Positions 16,212-25,109 of a stretch of DNA of 60,969 bases are shown one piece after another. How positions within the stretch are numbered: position 1 is the first letter of the stretch; each line of letters starts with the position of its first letter. The translations under genes were made by a program, and so were the position numbers. Source of the DNA: Lachnospiraceae bacterium (GTDB lineage Bacteria > Bacillota > Clostridia > Lachnospirales > Lachnospiraceae); contig VSOC01000004.1 of NCBI GenBank assembly GCA_009774615.1, positions 26,617 to 87,585 of the forward strand. Reading direction: 5' to 3'. The notes under the pieces are model-generated. The model worked only from the letters and a program-made list of their open reading frames with translations. It was not told the origin of the DNA and ran no database searches.

Positions 16212-18562
16212 AACGTTGCCTGAATTGTATGAATGAATATCCCGATGAATACGGGGATCTTTGTCCAAGCTGCGGCTACATGGACGGAGCCACCCAAAAC
16301 GGCGGTGTAGCCCTGCAGCCGGGAACCATCCTCCAGGCCAGATATATCGTGGGAACCGTAATTAGGGAGCGGGAAACGGATATTATTTATATCGGCTGGG
16401 ATGCATTATTTGACCGCCGGGTGCAGATCCAGGAGTATTTCCCCAGGTACTGTGCGACCAGATCCGGAAAACCGGAACTGAGTATCTACGACAATAAGCA
16501 GGAGATTTACGAAAAGGGACTGGAATTTTTCTACTGGCAGAGCAGGCTGCTGATCCGGCTGTACAAAGAAGAAGATATTATTACCTACCATGCCTGCTTT
16601 ATGGAAAACTGCACCGCCTATGCAGTTATGGATTTTTCGCAGGATATGACATTGAAGAAAAGGCTGGAAACTCATCGCTTCTCAGTGAATGAGGCAAAAG
16701 AATGGCTGGAAGCGGCTATGGAGGCGGTGATCAAGGTTCACCAGTTGGGTGTGGATTATCAGATCAATTTATTTCATGGTCAGATCGAGCCGGAAAGCTT
16801 CTGGGAGAGGCCGGACGGGCGCATCGTGCTGAAGGACTTCGGCGCTTCCCGCTATATCAGCGGTGAACCCGGTATTATCGATTACGGCAATGCCGGGCCG
16901 CACACAGACGTCTACGGGCTGGCGAAGATGTTTTGTCAGTTAATTACGGGAAAAGAGATTGAAGACGGGGAAAAGCTGGAGGGTGAACTGGCCCGCAAAC
17001 AGATTGGGTTGAAAAAGCCGGTGCTGGAGGCGTTAGAACGGGCGCTTCTCCATCAGACACGAACCGTAGAAGCGTTTCAGAGGGAACTTTGGGGAAGGAA
17101 GAAGGTTTCCAGGGGAAAGAAGGAGAAAAAAAACCATGGTTCTCTGTCCCTTCCCCGCTGGGTCATCCCTGCGGCGGCTTTGGTGATGGCAGGGCTTATC
17201 GCTTTTACCGGGCTGGTGGCGGCGGGGAAGATTGATCTGCGGATGAGGCAGGGAGAGAGCCAGCTTAATGAAGGAGAAATCCGTGTTCCCAATGTAGTGA
17301 ATAAGAGTGTAAAAGAAGCCGAAAAAATCCTGAAAAAGAACGGTTTGAAGATGAATGCAGATAAGAAGGAATTTTCAGAAGAAATTGCTGAAAATATCAT
17401 ATCCCGTCAGTTTCCGGCACAAAACAGTGTAATTAAGCGTGCAGATACAAAGAGTGAAAACCCGGAAGAAAACCTAGAAGAAAACCTGGAAGTTATGGTA
17501 GTTATCAGTCTGGGCAAGGAAAAAGCCTCTCTTCCTTCGGTTGTCGGGCTGGATTATGAAGAGGCGGTTAAAGCGCTGAATGAAGCTGGTTTTGCTGCGG
17601 TGAAAGAAGAAGAAAGTCAGGAAAAAGGGGTATTTAATTCGGTTTTAAAAGTCAGTGAAGAACAGGGAACGCAGGTGGCATTAAGTACGGAGATTGTTCT
17701 TACCGTCTGCAAGAACGAAACGGCACAGGAAGGTGATACTACGGTTCAGGTTGCGGTTCCGGATGTTGTCGGCATGACGAAAGAAGACGCTGATGATGCA
17801 TTAAAGAAGAGCGGTCTTATGATAAATATGACAAATAAAAACAGCACTCAGCCGGAAGGAACCGTTCTTGCACAAGAGCCGAAGGCAGGAGAAGAGGTAA
17901 ATAAGGACTCTTTTGTTACGGTTGATATCAGCATTGGGCCGGAAAAGATCTATATGAAAAATGTAGAACTGGAATCAAGGGAGGATGCTGAAAAAACCAT
18001 CGCTGAACTTGGCCTTACTGCAAAGATTACTGAAGATTACAGTGACAGTGTGGGTGCAGGAAAAGTTATCTCACAGAGCATTGCTATTGATACGGAAGTT
18101 CAGACCGGTGATGAGGTGGAACTAATTGTCAGCCTGGGAAAAAAACCAGAAGAAACAAAAAGTCAGGGGAAGAAGCAGCCGACGAAGCCTAAAGCGACGC
18201 AGGCACCGCCGCCCACTTCGCCAGTAGCTTTGCCGCCGGCACCAACATCGGCACCAACGCCTGCCCCGACGCCGGCACCGTCATTAGAAACATCGGCATC
18301 CGGTACAGAATCATTGCCGGCTTTAGAGGAGTCATCAAAAACAGAAAATCCGCCGTCATCTGTACCGACAACGGAAGCGGCACAACCGGTAGAAGTAAAG
18401 CCAACGGAAACAGCACCAGCGGCACTGCCAGAAACACCGGCACCAACCCAGGCACCGACAATGCCGCCGACTCCGCCGCCAACACCGGAACCAGATCCGC
18501 AGGGAATACGTCAGGAACCCCCAGGGGCTGGCAATGAAACACCGGCACCCCTGCCATTTTAA
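16208..18562 (+). CDS. PASTA-domain pseudokinase, membrane-anchored
   Basis: The protein is 784 residues long. A zinc ribbon (CLNC...CPSC) precedes a kinase-like domain, but catalysis looks lost. The glycine loop reads RERETD. The VAIK lysine is Gln75 (VQIQ). HRD is HGQ at 190-192, and the Asn of the catalytic loop is Ser197. D210 of DFG remains and the activation segment is shortened. A transmembrane helix follows near 315-338, then four PASTA repeats outside (about 357-650) and a Pro/Thr/Ala-rich tail. PASTA repeats usually bind muropeptides or peptidoglycan. Its plan matches the active kinase at 19483, so it may act as a decoy, scaffold or allosteric partner. Lack of activity is inferred. 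Confidence 0.88.
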   Translation: MKRCLNCMNEYPDEYGDLCPSCGYMDGATQNGGVALQPGTILQARYIVGTVIRERETDIIYIGWDALFDRRVQIQEYFPRYCATRSGKPELSIYDNKQEIYEKGLEFFYWQSRLLIRLYKEEDIITYHACFMENCTAYAVMDFSQDMTLKKRLETHRFSVNEAKEWLEAAMEAVIKVHQLGVDYQINLFHGQIEPESFWERPDGRIVLKDFGASRYISGEPGIIDYGNAGPHTDVYGLAKMFCQLITGKEIEDGEKLEGELARKQIGLKKPVLEALERALLHQTRTVEAFQRELWGRKKVSRGKKEKKNHGSLSLPRWVIPAAALVMAGLIAFTGLVAAGKIDLRMRQGESQLNEGEIRVPNVVNKSVKEAEKILKKNGLKMNADKKEFSEEIAENIISRQFPAQNSVIKRADTKSENPEENLEENLEVMVVISLGKEKASLPSVVGLDYEEAVKALNEAGFAAVKEEESQEKGVFNSVLKVSEEQGTQVALSTEIVLTVCKNETAQEGDTTVQVAVPDVVGMTKEDADDALKKSGLMINMTNKNSTQPEGTVLAQEPKAGEEVNKDSFVTVDISIGPEKIYMKNVELESREDAEKTIAELGLTAKITEDYSDSVGAGKVISQSIAIDTEVQTGDEVELIVSLGKKPEETKSQGKKQPTKPKATQAPPPTSPVALPPAPTSAPTPAPTPAPSLETSASGTESLPALEESSKTENPPSSVPTTEAAQPVEVKPTETAPAALPETPAPTQAPTMPPTPPPTPEPDPQGIRQEPPGAGNETPAPLPF

Positions 18563-18618
18563 CCGATTAAATGTTAAAACTGAATGATAAGAACAGAATG
18601 ATATAAGGAGGAAGCAGA

Positions 18619-19470
18619 ATGAATTTAACAAAGTGCAGCAAGGGACATTATTATGATGGCGATAAGTATTCCGGTTGTCCGTTTTGCAACGGGGCAGGGG
18701 CTGCTTCGGGAGGAGATTCCATGACCGTTGCCGCCGGCTCGTCGGATATGGGCATGACGGTTGCAGCTTCATCCGGAAGTGCGGGGGTTACGGTTGCAAT
18801 GCCGGGAGGAGGCGGTTTTTTGGCAGATCCGGTTACGGTGAAAAGTTCGGCTTCGAGTGATCCGGTAACACAGAAATCATCCCAGAGCCAGGCTGCCGGA
18901 AATTATTCTTCGGTTATTTCTGATTTTTCTGATATTACGGGTTCATCTACTCTTCCCGATGACGATGCGCCGACCCAGTCTTTTTATCAGCCGATGATGG
19001 ATAATCTTCAGGATAGTCCGGCAGGTGTCCCTGTGATGACGGCCCCTGTGGTGGGATGGCTGGTTTGTATTTCCGGAAGTTATTTTGGCAGAAGCTTTCC
19101 GCTGAAGGCCGGAAGAAACTTTGTTGGGCGCAGTCCGCAGGCCGATGTTTGCTTAGAAGGAGAAAAATCTGTATCCAGGGATCGCCATGCAGTGATTATT
19201 TATGAGCCGAAGGGCAGACTCTTTATCGCGCAGCCGGGGGATTCACGGGAACTGTTTTATCTGAATGACAAGGTTGTTTTAGATAATGAAAAACTCAGCC
19301 CTTATGATATTATTGCGGTTGGAAAGGTTGAATTAATGTTAATGCCTTTCTGTACGGATAAGTTTGCGTGGGAAGACCTGGAAAAGAAGAAGGAAGCCAA
19401 AAATAACAAGGATGAGAAAAAGAAAAATGCAGGAATTAACCTGAATAAGGAAGCAGAAGAATCAAAGTAA
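18619..19470 (+). CDS. Zinc-ribbon FHA-domain protein (third of three)
   Basis: This 283-residue cytoplasmic protein is the closest relative in the window of the gene at 6637: N-terminal KCSKGHYYDGD with a C-x2-C later, and a Gly/Ser/Val-rich low-complexity linker in which MTVAA-type steps recur. The acidic DDDAPTQSFYQ motif comes just before the FHA domain (about residues 145-245; GRNFVGRS, SRDRH). The C-terminus is Lys/Glu-rich. The Thr in DDAPTQ is a candidate phosphorylation site. The ATG follows AAGGAGG, and the gene sits between the pseudokinase and the active PASTA kinase, suggesting it is their shared substrate or adaptor. Confidence 0.9.
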   Translation: MNLTKCSKGHYYDGDKYSGCPFCNGAGAASGGDSMTVAAGSSDMGMTVAASSGSAGVTVAMPGGGGFLADPVTVKSSASSDPVTQKSSQSQAAGNYSSVISDFSDITGSSTLPDDDAPTQSFYQPMMDNLQDSPAGVPVMTAPVVGWLVCISGSYFGRSFPLKAGRNFVGRSPQADVCLEGEKSVSRDRHAVIIYEPKGRLFIAQPGDSRELFYLNDKVVLDNEKLSPYDIIAVGKVELMLMPFCTDKFAWEDLEKKKEAKNNKDEKKKNAGINLNKEAEESK

Positions 19471-19482
19471 TTGGGGGAAATT

Positions 19483-21720
19483 ATGGACAGATTATGTATG
19501 GGATGCATGAGGGAATATGATGAACAGTTTGATGTCTGCCCCCATTGCGGCTATGCTTTTGACACGCCGGCCAAGCAATCCTACCATATACCGCCGGGCT
19601 CGGTTTTACAGGGACGCTACATTGTCGGAAGGGTACTCGGTTTTGGCGGTTTTGGTGTAACCTATGTGGGAAAAGATTACCTGATGGATCGAAAAGTTGC
19701 CATCAAGGAATACCTTCCCAGTGAATTTGCAACGCGGATGCCGACCCAGCAGAAGGTAACGGTGTATTCCGGTGATAAGGAAGAGCAGTTTAAGGAAGGG
19801 CTGGTTAAGACCTTAGATGAAGCGAAACGTCTGGCCAAGTTTGAATCCGTTCCTGGTGTTGTACAGATCTATGATTGTTTTGAGGCAAACGGAACTTCCT
19901 ATATTATTATGGAGTACCTGGAAGGAATGTCATTAAAAGAATACCTGGAAACCCATGGAAAGATGACCGTGGAACAGGCGCTTCCCGTGATTTTGCAGGT
20001 AGCTGCTGCTATGGCAGAGGTACATAAGACGGAAATCCTTCACCGCGACATTGCTCCGGATAATATCTATGTGCTGAATCCGGATGAACCGGATAAGCTT
20101 GAGGTTAAGCTTCTGGATTTTGGTGCCGCCCGCTATGCGACCACAAAGCACAGCAAGAGTTTATCCGTAATTATTAAACCTGGCTATGCTCCGGAAGAAC
20201 AGTACCGCAGCCGGGGCGATCAGGGTACATGGACAGACGTCTATGCCCTGGCTGCTACCCTGTATAAGATGCTTACCGGGGTAACGCCGGAAGATGCCAT
20301 GGAGCGGAGTGTTAAGGATGAACTGAAAAAGCCGTCCAAGATGGGCGTAAAAATTACCAAGCCCACGGAAACGGCGATTATGAACGCCCTGAACGTGAAA
20401 ATCCAGGACCGTACCCAGACCATGGAAGAATTTTCGCAGGAGTTAATGGCTGCGGAAGTAAAGGAAAAAGAAATTACCAAGATTAAAGAAGATGTAGGCT
20501 CGATTCCCCGTTGGGTATTTTTAATTGCCGGGGTGGGCGTGACCGTGGCAGGTGCAATTATTGCACTGATTTTAACCGGTGTTATCCACTTTAATCTGGT
20601 ATCCGGCCCGGTGCAGCTTCTTAGCGGGAAGGTGCGCGTGCCCAATGTCATTAATAAAGAAGCAACCGAAGCGGAAAAGATGCTGGAGGAGAAAAGTTTA
20701 CGGATGTCCCAGGATAAGATGGTATTCTCTGAGGAGATTCCGGAAAACATGATTTCCTACCAGAGCGAAAAAGAAAATGCAACGATGGATAAGGGTGCTA
20801 CCCTGGTAGTCTGGATCAGCATGGGGGAGGAAAAAGCAGTTATTCCTTTAGTGGTTGGCTTGGACAGGGAAGAAGCGTTAAGCCGTCTGGAAGAAGCTGG
20901 ATTTACTAAAATCCGTGAAGAAGAAAGCCAGGATGAGGGAATTTACAATTCGGTTCTGGCAATTAGCGAAGAAGCCGGAGCCAATGTGGAATTGAGCAGG
21001 GAAATCGTACTTACGATCTGTAAAAATGAGTCCGATCAGAGCGGTGATTCCACAGTTCAGGTAAAGGTTCCCGATGTTGTGGGAAGACAGAGAAACCAGG
21101 CGGAATCTGTACTGAAATCAAGAGATTTTCTGGTAAACTGGGTAGAAGAAGCCAGCGATGAACCGGAGGGAACGGTTATCCGCCAGGAACCTGCTGCGGA
21201 TGAAGAAGCGAATAAAGGTTCCTTTGTCACCGTTTATGTCAGTATCGGTGCAGAGAAGATGTATATGCCGAACCTTGAACTTGAGTCACAGGAAGACGCC
21301 GAAAGGATGATTGAAAGTCTTGGACTTACCGTGGGAAACATTAGCCAAAAAAACAGCAACAGTGTAGCTGCCGGAAAGGTTATTTCCCAAAGCATCGCCC
21401 GCGGTACAGAGGTGAAAAAAGGAGATTCTGTTGATTTGGTTATCAGCCTTGGGCCGAAATCGACAAGTCCGACAAAACCGGCACAGACACAGCAGACGAC
21501 ACGGCCTGCACAGACTCCGGCACCGACGCCGGCACCAACGCCCGCGCCGACTCCGGCACCGATAATACCTGAAACGCCGGCACCGACTCCCGCGCCAACA
21601 CCGGCACCGACGCCGGCTCCGACCCCGGCACCAACCCCTGCGCCAACCCCGGCGCCAACACCCGCGCCGACTCCGGCACCGCAGCCAGAGGGTGGAGGAG
21701 AAGACTGGAGGCCGTACTGA
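19483..21720 (+). CDS. PASTA-domain transmembrane Ser/Thr protein kinase
   Basis: This 745-residue kinase of the PknB/PrkC/Stk type has an extra N-terminal zinc ribbon (CMGC...CPHC). The kinase domain spans about residues 40-310: GFGGFG, K75, HRD at 187-189, D212 of DFG, and EEQY in the activation segment, all intact. One transmembrane helix lies near 344-368. Four PASTA repeats (about 384-660) follow outside, each starting with a P-x-V-type strand, such as VRVPNVI and VKVPDVV. The C-terminus is a TPAP repeat stalk. The start at 19483 is preferred to a TTG at 19471 since GGGGGAAATT precedes the ATG. Family members sense wall fragments and control division, spore germination or wall synthesis. 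It is the likely active partner of the pseudokinase at 16208. Confidence 0.94.
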   Translation: MDRLCMGCMREYDEQFDVCPHCGYAFDTPAKQSYHIPPGSVLQGRYIVGRVLGFGGFGVTYVGKDYLMDRKVAIKEYLPSEFATRMPTQQKVTVYSGDKEEQFKEGLVKTLDEAKRLAKFESVPGVVQIYDCFEANGTSYIIMEYLEGMSLKEYLETHGKMTVEQALPVILQVAAAMAEVHKTEILHRDIAPDNIYVLNPDEPDKLEVKLLDFGAARYATTKHSKSLSVIIKPGYAPEEQYRSRGDQGTWTDVYALAATLYKMLTGVTPEDAMERSVKDELKKPSKMGVKITKPTETAIMNALNVKIQDRTQTMEEFSQELMAAEVKEKEITKIKEDVGSIPRWVFLIAGVGVTVAGAIIALILTGVIHFNLVSGPVQLLSGKVRVPNVINKEATEAEKMLEEKSLRMSQDKMVFSEEIPENMISYQSEKENATMDKGATLVVWISMGEEKAVIPLVVGLDREEALSRLEEAGFTKIREEESQDEGIYNSVLAISEEAGANVELSREIVLTICKNESDQSGDSTVQVKVPDVVGRQRNQAESVLKSRDFLVNWVEEASDEPEGTVIRQEPAADEEANKGSFVTVYVSIGAEKMYMPNLELESQEDAERMIESLGLTVGNISQKNSNSVAAGKVISQSIARGTEVKKGDSVDLVISLGPKSTSPTKPAQTQQTTRPAQTPAPTPAPTPAPTPAPIIPETPAPTPAPTPAPTPAPTPAPTPAPTPAPTPAPTPAPQPEGGGEDWRPY
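21514..21681 (+). repeat. TPAP tandem repeat in the PASTA kinase C-terminus
   Basis: Four TPAP units, an IIPE break and nine more TPAP units are encoded by a degenerate 12-base tandem repeat (ACN-CCG-GCN-CCN). Codons differ between units, so the protein repeat is kept while the DNA drifts. A flexible extracellular spacer that could span the wall is likely, and copy number may vary between strains. Confidence 0.9.
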
Positions 21721-21851
21721 TTAATGCTTCAGGAGTGAAAAAGCAAAAAAGGCCATAGATCATTTAACGGTTCTGCCTGTAATGTTGCTGAGAAAAAACA
21801 GAGTAAAAAAGAGGATAATAAAAAAGGATAATAAAAAAGGAGGAATTTTTT

Positions 21852-22649
21852 ATGATGAAGAAAGTATTAATTACCGCAGCAGCTTTAGCTATATTTTCTG
21901 CTGTCCCGGCAATGGCGGGAGAATGGAAATATAATGATGTCGGCTGGTACTATGAGTATGATAACGGCAGTTATGCATCGAACGGTATTGTAGAGGTTGA
22001 AGGAGAAAAATACTGTTTTGATGCGAACGGCTATATGGTTACCGGATGGACCTGGGTAAACGGTGCATGGCATTACTGTAATTCGGACGGCAGGATGCCG
22101 GCAGGATGCTGGATTCAGGACGGCGGAAGATGGTATCGGCTGAATGAGGATAATTCCATGAGAACCGGATGGTATACCGAGGGAAATGATCAGTATTATC
22201 TTTATAAGGCAGAAGATGTGCATACGATGAGAAACGCCGTAGAAGGCGCTATGGCTGTCGGGACAATTAACATTGACGGTGTTTCCTACTTCTTTAATAC
22301 CCAGGGAGATAAACTGGGCAAGAGAGTTGACAAGATGGGAAGCCGTGAAAGCAACGGCATTAAGTTCCGCTATGAAAACGGCGTATCCCAGTGGGAGAAT
22401 ATTAACAAAAGAGGGGAATGGATTCAGTTTACTTCCTCTGAAGAAATGGCATTTGATCTTCAGGAACAGTTAATTGAGCGCTATGAAAATAATCATTCTT
22501 ATACCAGCGCACGGGAATTTGAGGATGATGCCCGCAAAATGCTTAAAGATTTAATTTCAGATGAAGAGATTGAAGATTACATCAATGATACTTTGACAGA
22601 GCAGTGGGGGCAGAGTTACCGCAGAAAAACCAGCAATGATGATGATTAA
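21852..22649 (+). CDS. Secreted cell-wall-binding repeat protein
   Basis: This 265-residue exported protein has a signal peptide (MMKKVLITAAALAIF, cleavage after PAMA) and about five aromatic wall-binding repeats of the choline/glucan-binding type: GWYYEY, YCFDANGYMVTGW, WHYCNSDGRM, WYRLNEDNSMRTGW and a later YFFNTQGDK. The C-terminal 80 residues are charged and lack repeats. It probably sits on teichoic acid or a wall polysaccharide. The ATG lies 8 bases after AGGAGG and the gene is preceded by an A-rich repetitive leader. It follows the PASTA kinase and may be part of the same sensing system, but nothing in the sequence proves that. Confidence 0.87.
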   Translation: MMKKVLITAAALAIFSAVPAMAGEWKYNDVGWYYEYDNGSYASNGIVEVEGEKYCFDANGYMVTGWTWVNGAWHYCNSDGRMPAGCWIQDGGRWYRLNEDNSMRTGWYTEGNDQYYLYKAEDVHTMRNAVEGAMAVGTINIDGVSYFFNTQGDKLGKRVDKMGSRESNGIKFRYENGVSQWENINKRGEWIQFTSSEEMAFDLQEQLIERYENNHSYTSAREFEDDARKMLKDLISDEEIEDYINDTLTEQWGQSYRRKTSNDDD

Positions 22650-22679
22650 ATAAAAAACAAATTCCTCAGGAAGATTTAC

Positions 22680-22707
22680 CGTTGCTGTAAATATGTAAAC
22701 AGTAACG
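22680..22707 (+). repeat. Palindrome of the GTTACTGT family
   Basis: CGTTGCTGT (22680-22688) faces ACAGTAACG (22699-22707) with one G-T mismatch. The same GTTACTGT/ACAGTAAC core occurs at 51616-51641 as a perfect pair, and as half-sites at 53887 and near 38841. Confidence 0.5.
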
Positions 22708-22715
22708 TTTTCAGC

Positions 22716-22752
22716 GAGATACCATTCCTCTGCGGGGTGGTATCTCTTTTTT
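22716..22752 (+). terminator. Rho-independent terminator after the wall-binding protein gene
   Basis: GAGATACCA (22716-22724) pairs perfectly with TGGTATCTC (22738-22746), followed by six T residues. This closes the transcription unit begun upstream. Confidence 0.92.
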
Positions 22753-22830
22753 GCTTCTTTTATCGCCGGTTTTAGCTTTTTGATGAAAAGAAATAAAGAC
22801 TTTTTATCGAATTTTGTAAGTTTTTTTTCC

Positions 22831-22859
22831 TTGTCGAAGCAGATAATGTCTGATAGGAT
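22831..22859 (+). promoter_or_regulatory. Candidate promoter of the repeat-rich membrane protein gene
   Basis: TTGTCG (22831-22836), a 17-base spacer and TAGGAT (22854-22859) lie about 65 bases before the gene at 22924 and directly after a terminator. Confidence 0.5.
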
Positions 22860-22923
22860 AAAAGGAAGGTAAAAAGTATAAGGAAAAAATTGGAAATAGT
22901 TCATAAGAAGTTGAGGTGATTTG

Positions 22924-25077
22924 ATGAATTATCCGCAGAACCATAAAAAAAAGAAGAAAATCCGGGTTTCTTATCTCTGGGCGGGTGTGATGTCGGTTTG
23001 TGCGCTGGCGGCCTTATTTGCTGCGGTGTGGGTGGTGATAACGGTCTATGAAAAGATTGCCGGGGATTCCAGGGAATGGGCCAAGGCCGATCCGACCGCG
23101 GAAACGACGGTGTTAGAGATTGAAACCGAGGAAATTTTCGGATGGATTACCGATGAGAGCGGGAGCCGTTACCGGGAAGAGGACGGAAGCTTTGCCGCAA
23201 ATGCCTGGAAGATATGGGACAATAAGCTGTATTATCTGAAAGAAGACGGCTATATGGCCTGTGAAGAGGTAAAAACCGGCGGTCAGATTTTTTCTTTCCG
23301 TGAAGACGGTGCCCTGGAAGATATCCGCCAGGACCGAACCTGGGAAGGGCTGACCGGAGATGACAATCTTCAGAATTTAAACAGTTTGGTAAAAAGTAAT
23401 GAATTCTGGTGTTATCTGTCGTCCGATCCGGTCTACACAGGAAGCTTTAAGCCCATATGCTACCGGAAAACGACCGAAACCAGGGAGGAGGTATTAGGCG
23501 GAGCTAATCCTGAGTTTTCCACAAAAAACTCTATGCAGATCCATAACGGCTATATTTACTTTCTTCCCCAGGTAACGGCAGAACAGAAGGCAGTCCTCCC
23601 GGCACAGCAGCAGGCACTCTGTAATAAGCTGTTTCGGATGAAGCCGGGGAATACCCAAAAAGAACTGCTGGCAGAAAATGCTACCGGCTATCTGGTTCTT
23701 GAGGACGGTTCGGTTTACTACGCCTCCGGCGGCGAGATCTTTCCGGTCAATGAGGGAAGCGTCAGCTTTGTCGGTGAAGAGCATTACCGGGTACTTGTCC
23801 GGGATAACGGCGTGTATCTGGTGGATTCTGCAGGAAATGTGATCAGCGGAGAAGAAAGCGGTGTCCAGATGATTGAAGACCGGGTCTACACCCTAGAGAG
23901 CGGCAGGATTACAAAGGTTTCTCCGGGCGAGCAGCGTCTGAATAATGCCGTATTTACCTTAGAGCCAGATCCCCAGGATCGGGGGAAAAACGCAATATTT
24001 AAACAGGAGGATGCCGGTTCAAAATCGGTTTTTGCCCAGGCACCTTTTGGAATTGACAGCTTCTGTATTGCCGAAGGGAAGATTTACTGCAGTGCATTTG
24101 TAACCAAGGGGGAAGACAACACACGATTCAGCCAGATTTACCGCATAAGCCCCGACGGAAGCGAATACGAAGCGCTGAACGGGCAGTTTGAGGGAAATAT
24201 CATTCACCTGTATTATTATAAAGATAAAGGAAAGATTTACGGGGAATATACGCCGAAGAGCTGGATTGGCTGTTATGGTCAGATTGCCGTTCTGGACTTG
24301 GACGGGAATATGAATGTTATCGATGACTCCGCCACCCGGGGGAATGCCGATACAGGCAGCAATGAATTTGCCACGCTTTTAATGGTTGACGGGAATACCG
24401 TAACCGTTTATTTACAGACCTGCGAATACAGCGTCAGTGCAGGCGGCTGGAATGTTTTATCCGAAAGGCCGTTCCAGTTTGAAGATACCCGGCAAAGACC
24501 GGTTTCAGCAGGTATTTCCGGCTTAGAAGGAAGTACGGAAAACGGAGAGGAACCAGAGGAAGGGGAACCGGGCGAAGGCGGTCAGGAAGATCCCGAAAAC
24601 GGTCAAAACGAGCGCGAAACGCAAAACAGTACGAATAATAACCGAAACGAGCGCGAAACGCAGAGCAGCACGAATAACAACCAAAATGAGCGCGAAACGC
24701 AGGGCAGAACGAATAATAACCGGAATGAGCGCGAAACGCAGAGCAGCACGAATAATAACCGGAATGAGCGCGAAACGCAGAGCAGCACGAATAACAACCG
24801 TGATGAGCATGAAAACCAGGGAAGTCAGAACAATAATCGTACCGAAACGACGGCTCCTCAGGTTTCGGCACCGCCCACGGAGGCAGAAACCGCGCCGCCG
24901 CAAACATCGATTCCACGTCCTGCCGATCCGGGAAGCACGGCACCGCCCCAGACCTGGCCGGAGCCCGGCAATACGATTCCTACCGTGGAAGCCAATCCGC
25001 AGCAGAATATTCCCGCACAGACGGCTCCTGCTTCCGGAGATGTGCAGTATATCGGGCCGGGAGGGCCTTTGGGATAA
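22924..25077 (+). CDS. Membrane-anchored extracellular protein with DUF5050-like body and NERETQ repeats
   Basis: This 717-residue protein has a short Lys-rich N-terminus (KKKKKIR) and one transmembrane helix near residues 17-42, with the bulk outside. Residues 75-140 resemble wall-binding repeats (KIWDNKLYYLKEDGYM). The middle of the protein (about 150-530) has repeated short beta-strand segments with GxIYF and GSVYYAS motifs that suggest a DUF5050-like beta-propeller; this assignment is tentative. The end has six 13-residue repeats (see 24607) and a Pro/Thr-rich tail. No enzyme motif was seen. The ATG is chosen over a TTG three bases earlier because GAGGTG precedes it. Its own promoter and terminator context suggest separate expression from the kinases. 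Confidence 0.8.
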   Translation: MNYPQNHKKKKKIRVSYLWAGVMSVCALAALFAAVWVVITVYEKIAGDSREWAKADPTAETTVLEIETEEIFGWITDESGSRYREEDGSFAANAWKIWDNKLYYLKEDGYMACEEVKTGGQIFSFREDGALEDIRQDRTWEGLTGDDNLQNLNSLVKSNEFWCYLSSDPVYTGSFKPICYRKTTETREEVLGGANPEFSTKNSMQIHNGYIYFLPQVTAEQKAVLPAQQQALCNKLFRMKPGNTQKELLAENATGYLVLEDGSVYYASGGEIFPVNEGSVSFVGEEHYRVLVRDNGVYLVDSAGNVISGEESGVQMIEDRVYTLESGRITKVSPGEQRLNNAVFTLEPDPQDRGKNAIFKQEDAGSKSVFAQAPFGIDSFCIAEGKIYCSAFVTKGEDNTRFSQIYRISPDGSEYEALNGQFEGNIIHLYYYKDKGKIYGEYTPKSWIGCYGQIAVLDLDGNMNVIDDSATRGNADTGSNEFATLLMVDGNTVTVYLQTCEYSVSAGGWNVLSERPFQFEDTRQRPVSAGISGLEGSTENGEEPEEGEPGEGGQEDPENGQNERETQNSTNNNRNERETQSSTNNNQNERETQGRTNNNRNERETQSSTNNNRNERETQSSTNNNRDEHENQGSQNNNRTETTAPQVSAPPTEAETAPPQTSIPRPADPGSTAPPQTWPEPGNTIPTVEANPQQNIPAQTAPASGDVQYIGPGGPLG
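24607..24840 (+). repeat. Six 39-base tandem repeats encoding NERETQ-x2-TNNN-x
   Basis: Five near-perfect 13-residue units and a sixth degenerate one (DEHENQGSQNNNR) lie in frame. The DNA units are almost identical in GAGCGCGAAACGCAG, so recent expansion or slippage is likely. The repeat also makes long antisense reading frames that should not be taken as genes. Confidence 0.95.
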
Positions 25078-25109
25078 TTTGGAATAATAGGAAAACCGTG
25101 ATATAAAAG

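Noticed and set aside
6637..21720. A type VI or type VII secretion system, suggested by FHA and kinase genes
   Set aside because: No TssB/C, Hcp, VgrG, EssC, WXG100 or other structural genes are present in the window.
24607..24840. A CRISPR-like array
   Set aside because: Repeats are contiguous, in frame, without unique spacers and within a coding region.
24434..24943. Antisense reading frames of 126-169 residues opposite the NERETQ repeats
   Set aside because: They are created by the 39-base repeat, have no ribosome site, and oppose a well supported gene.
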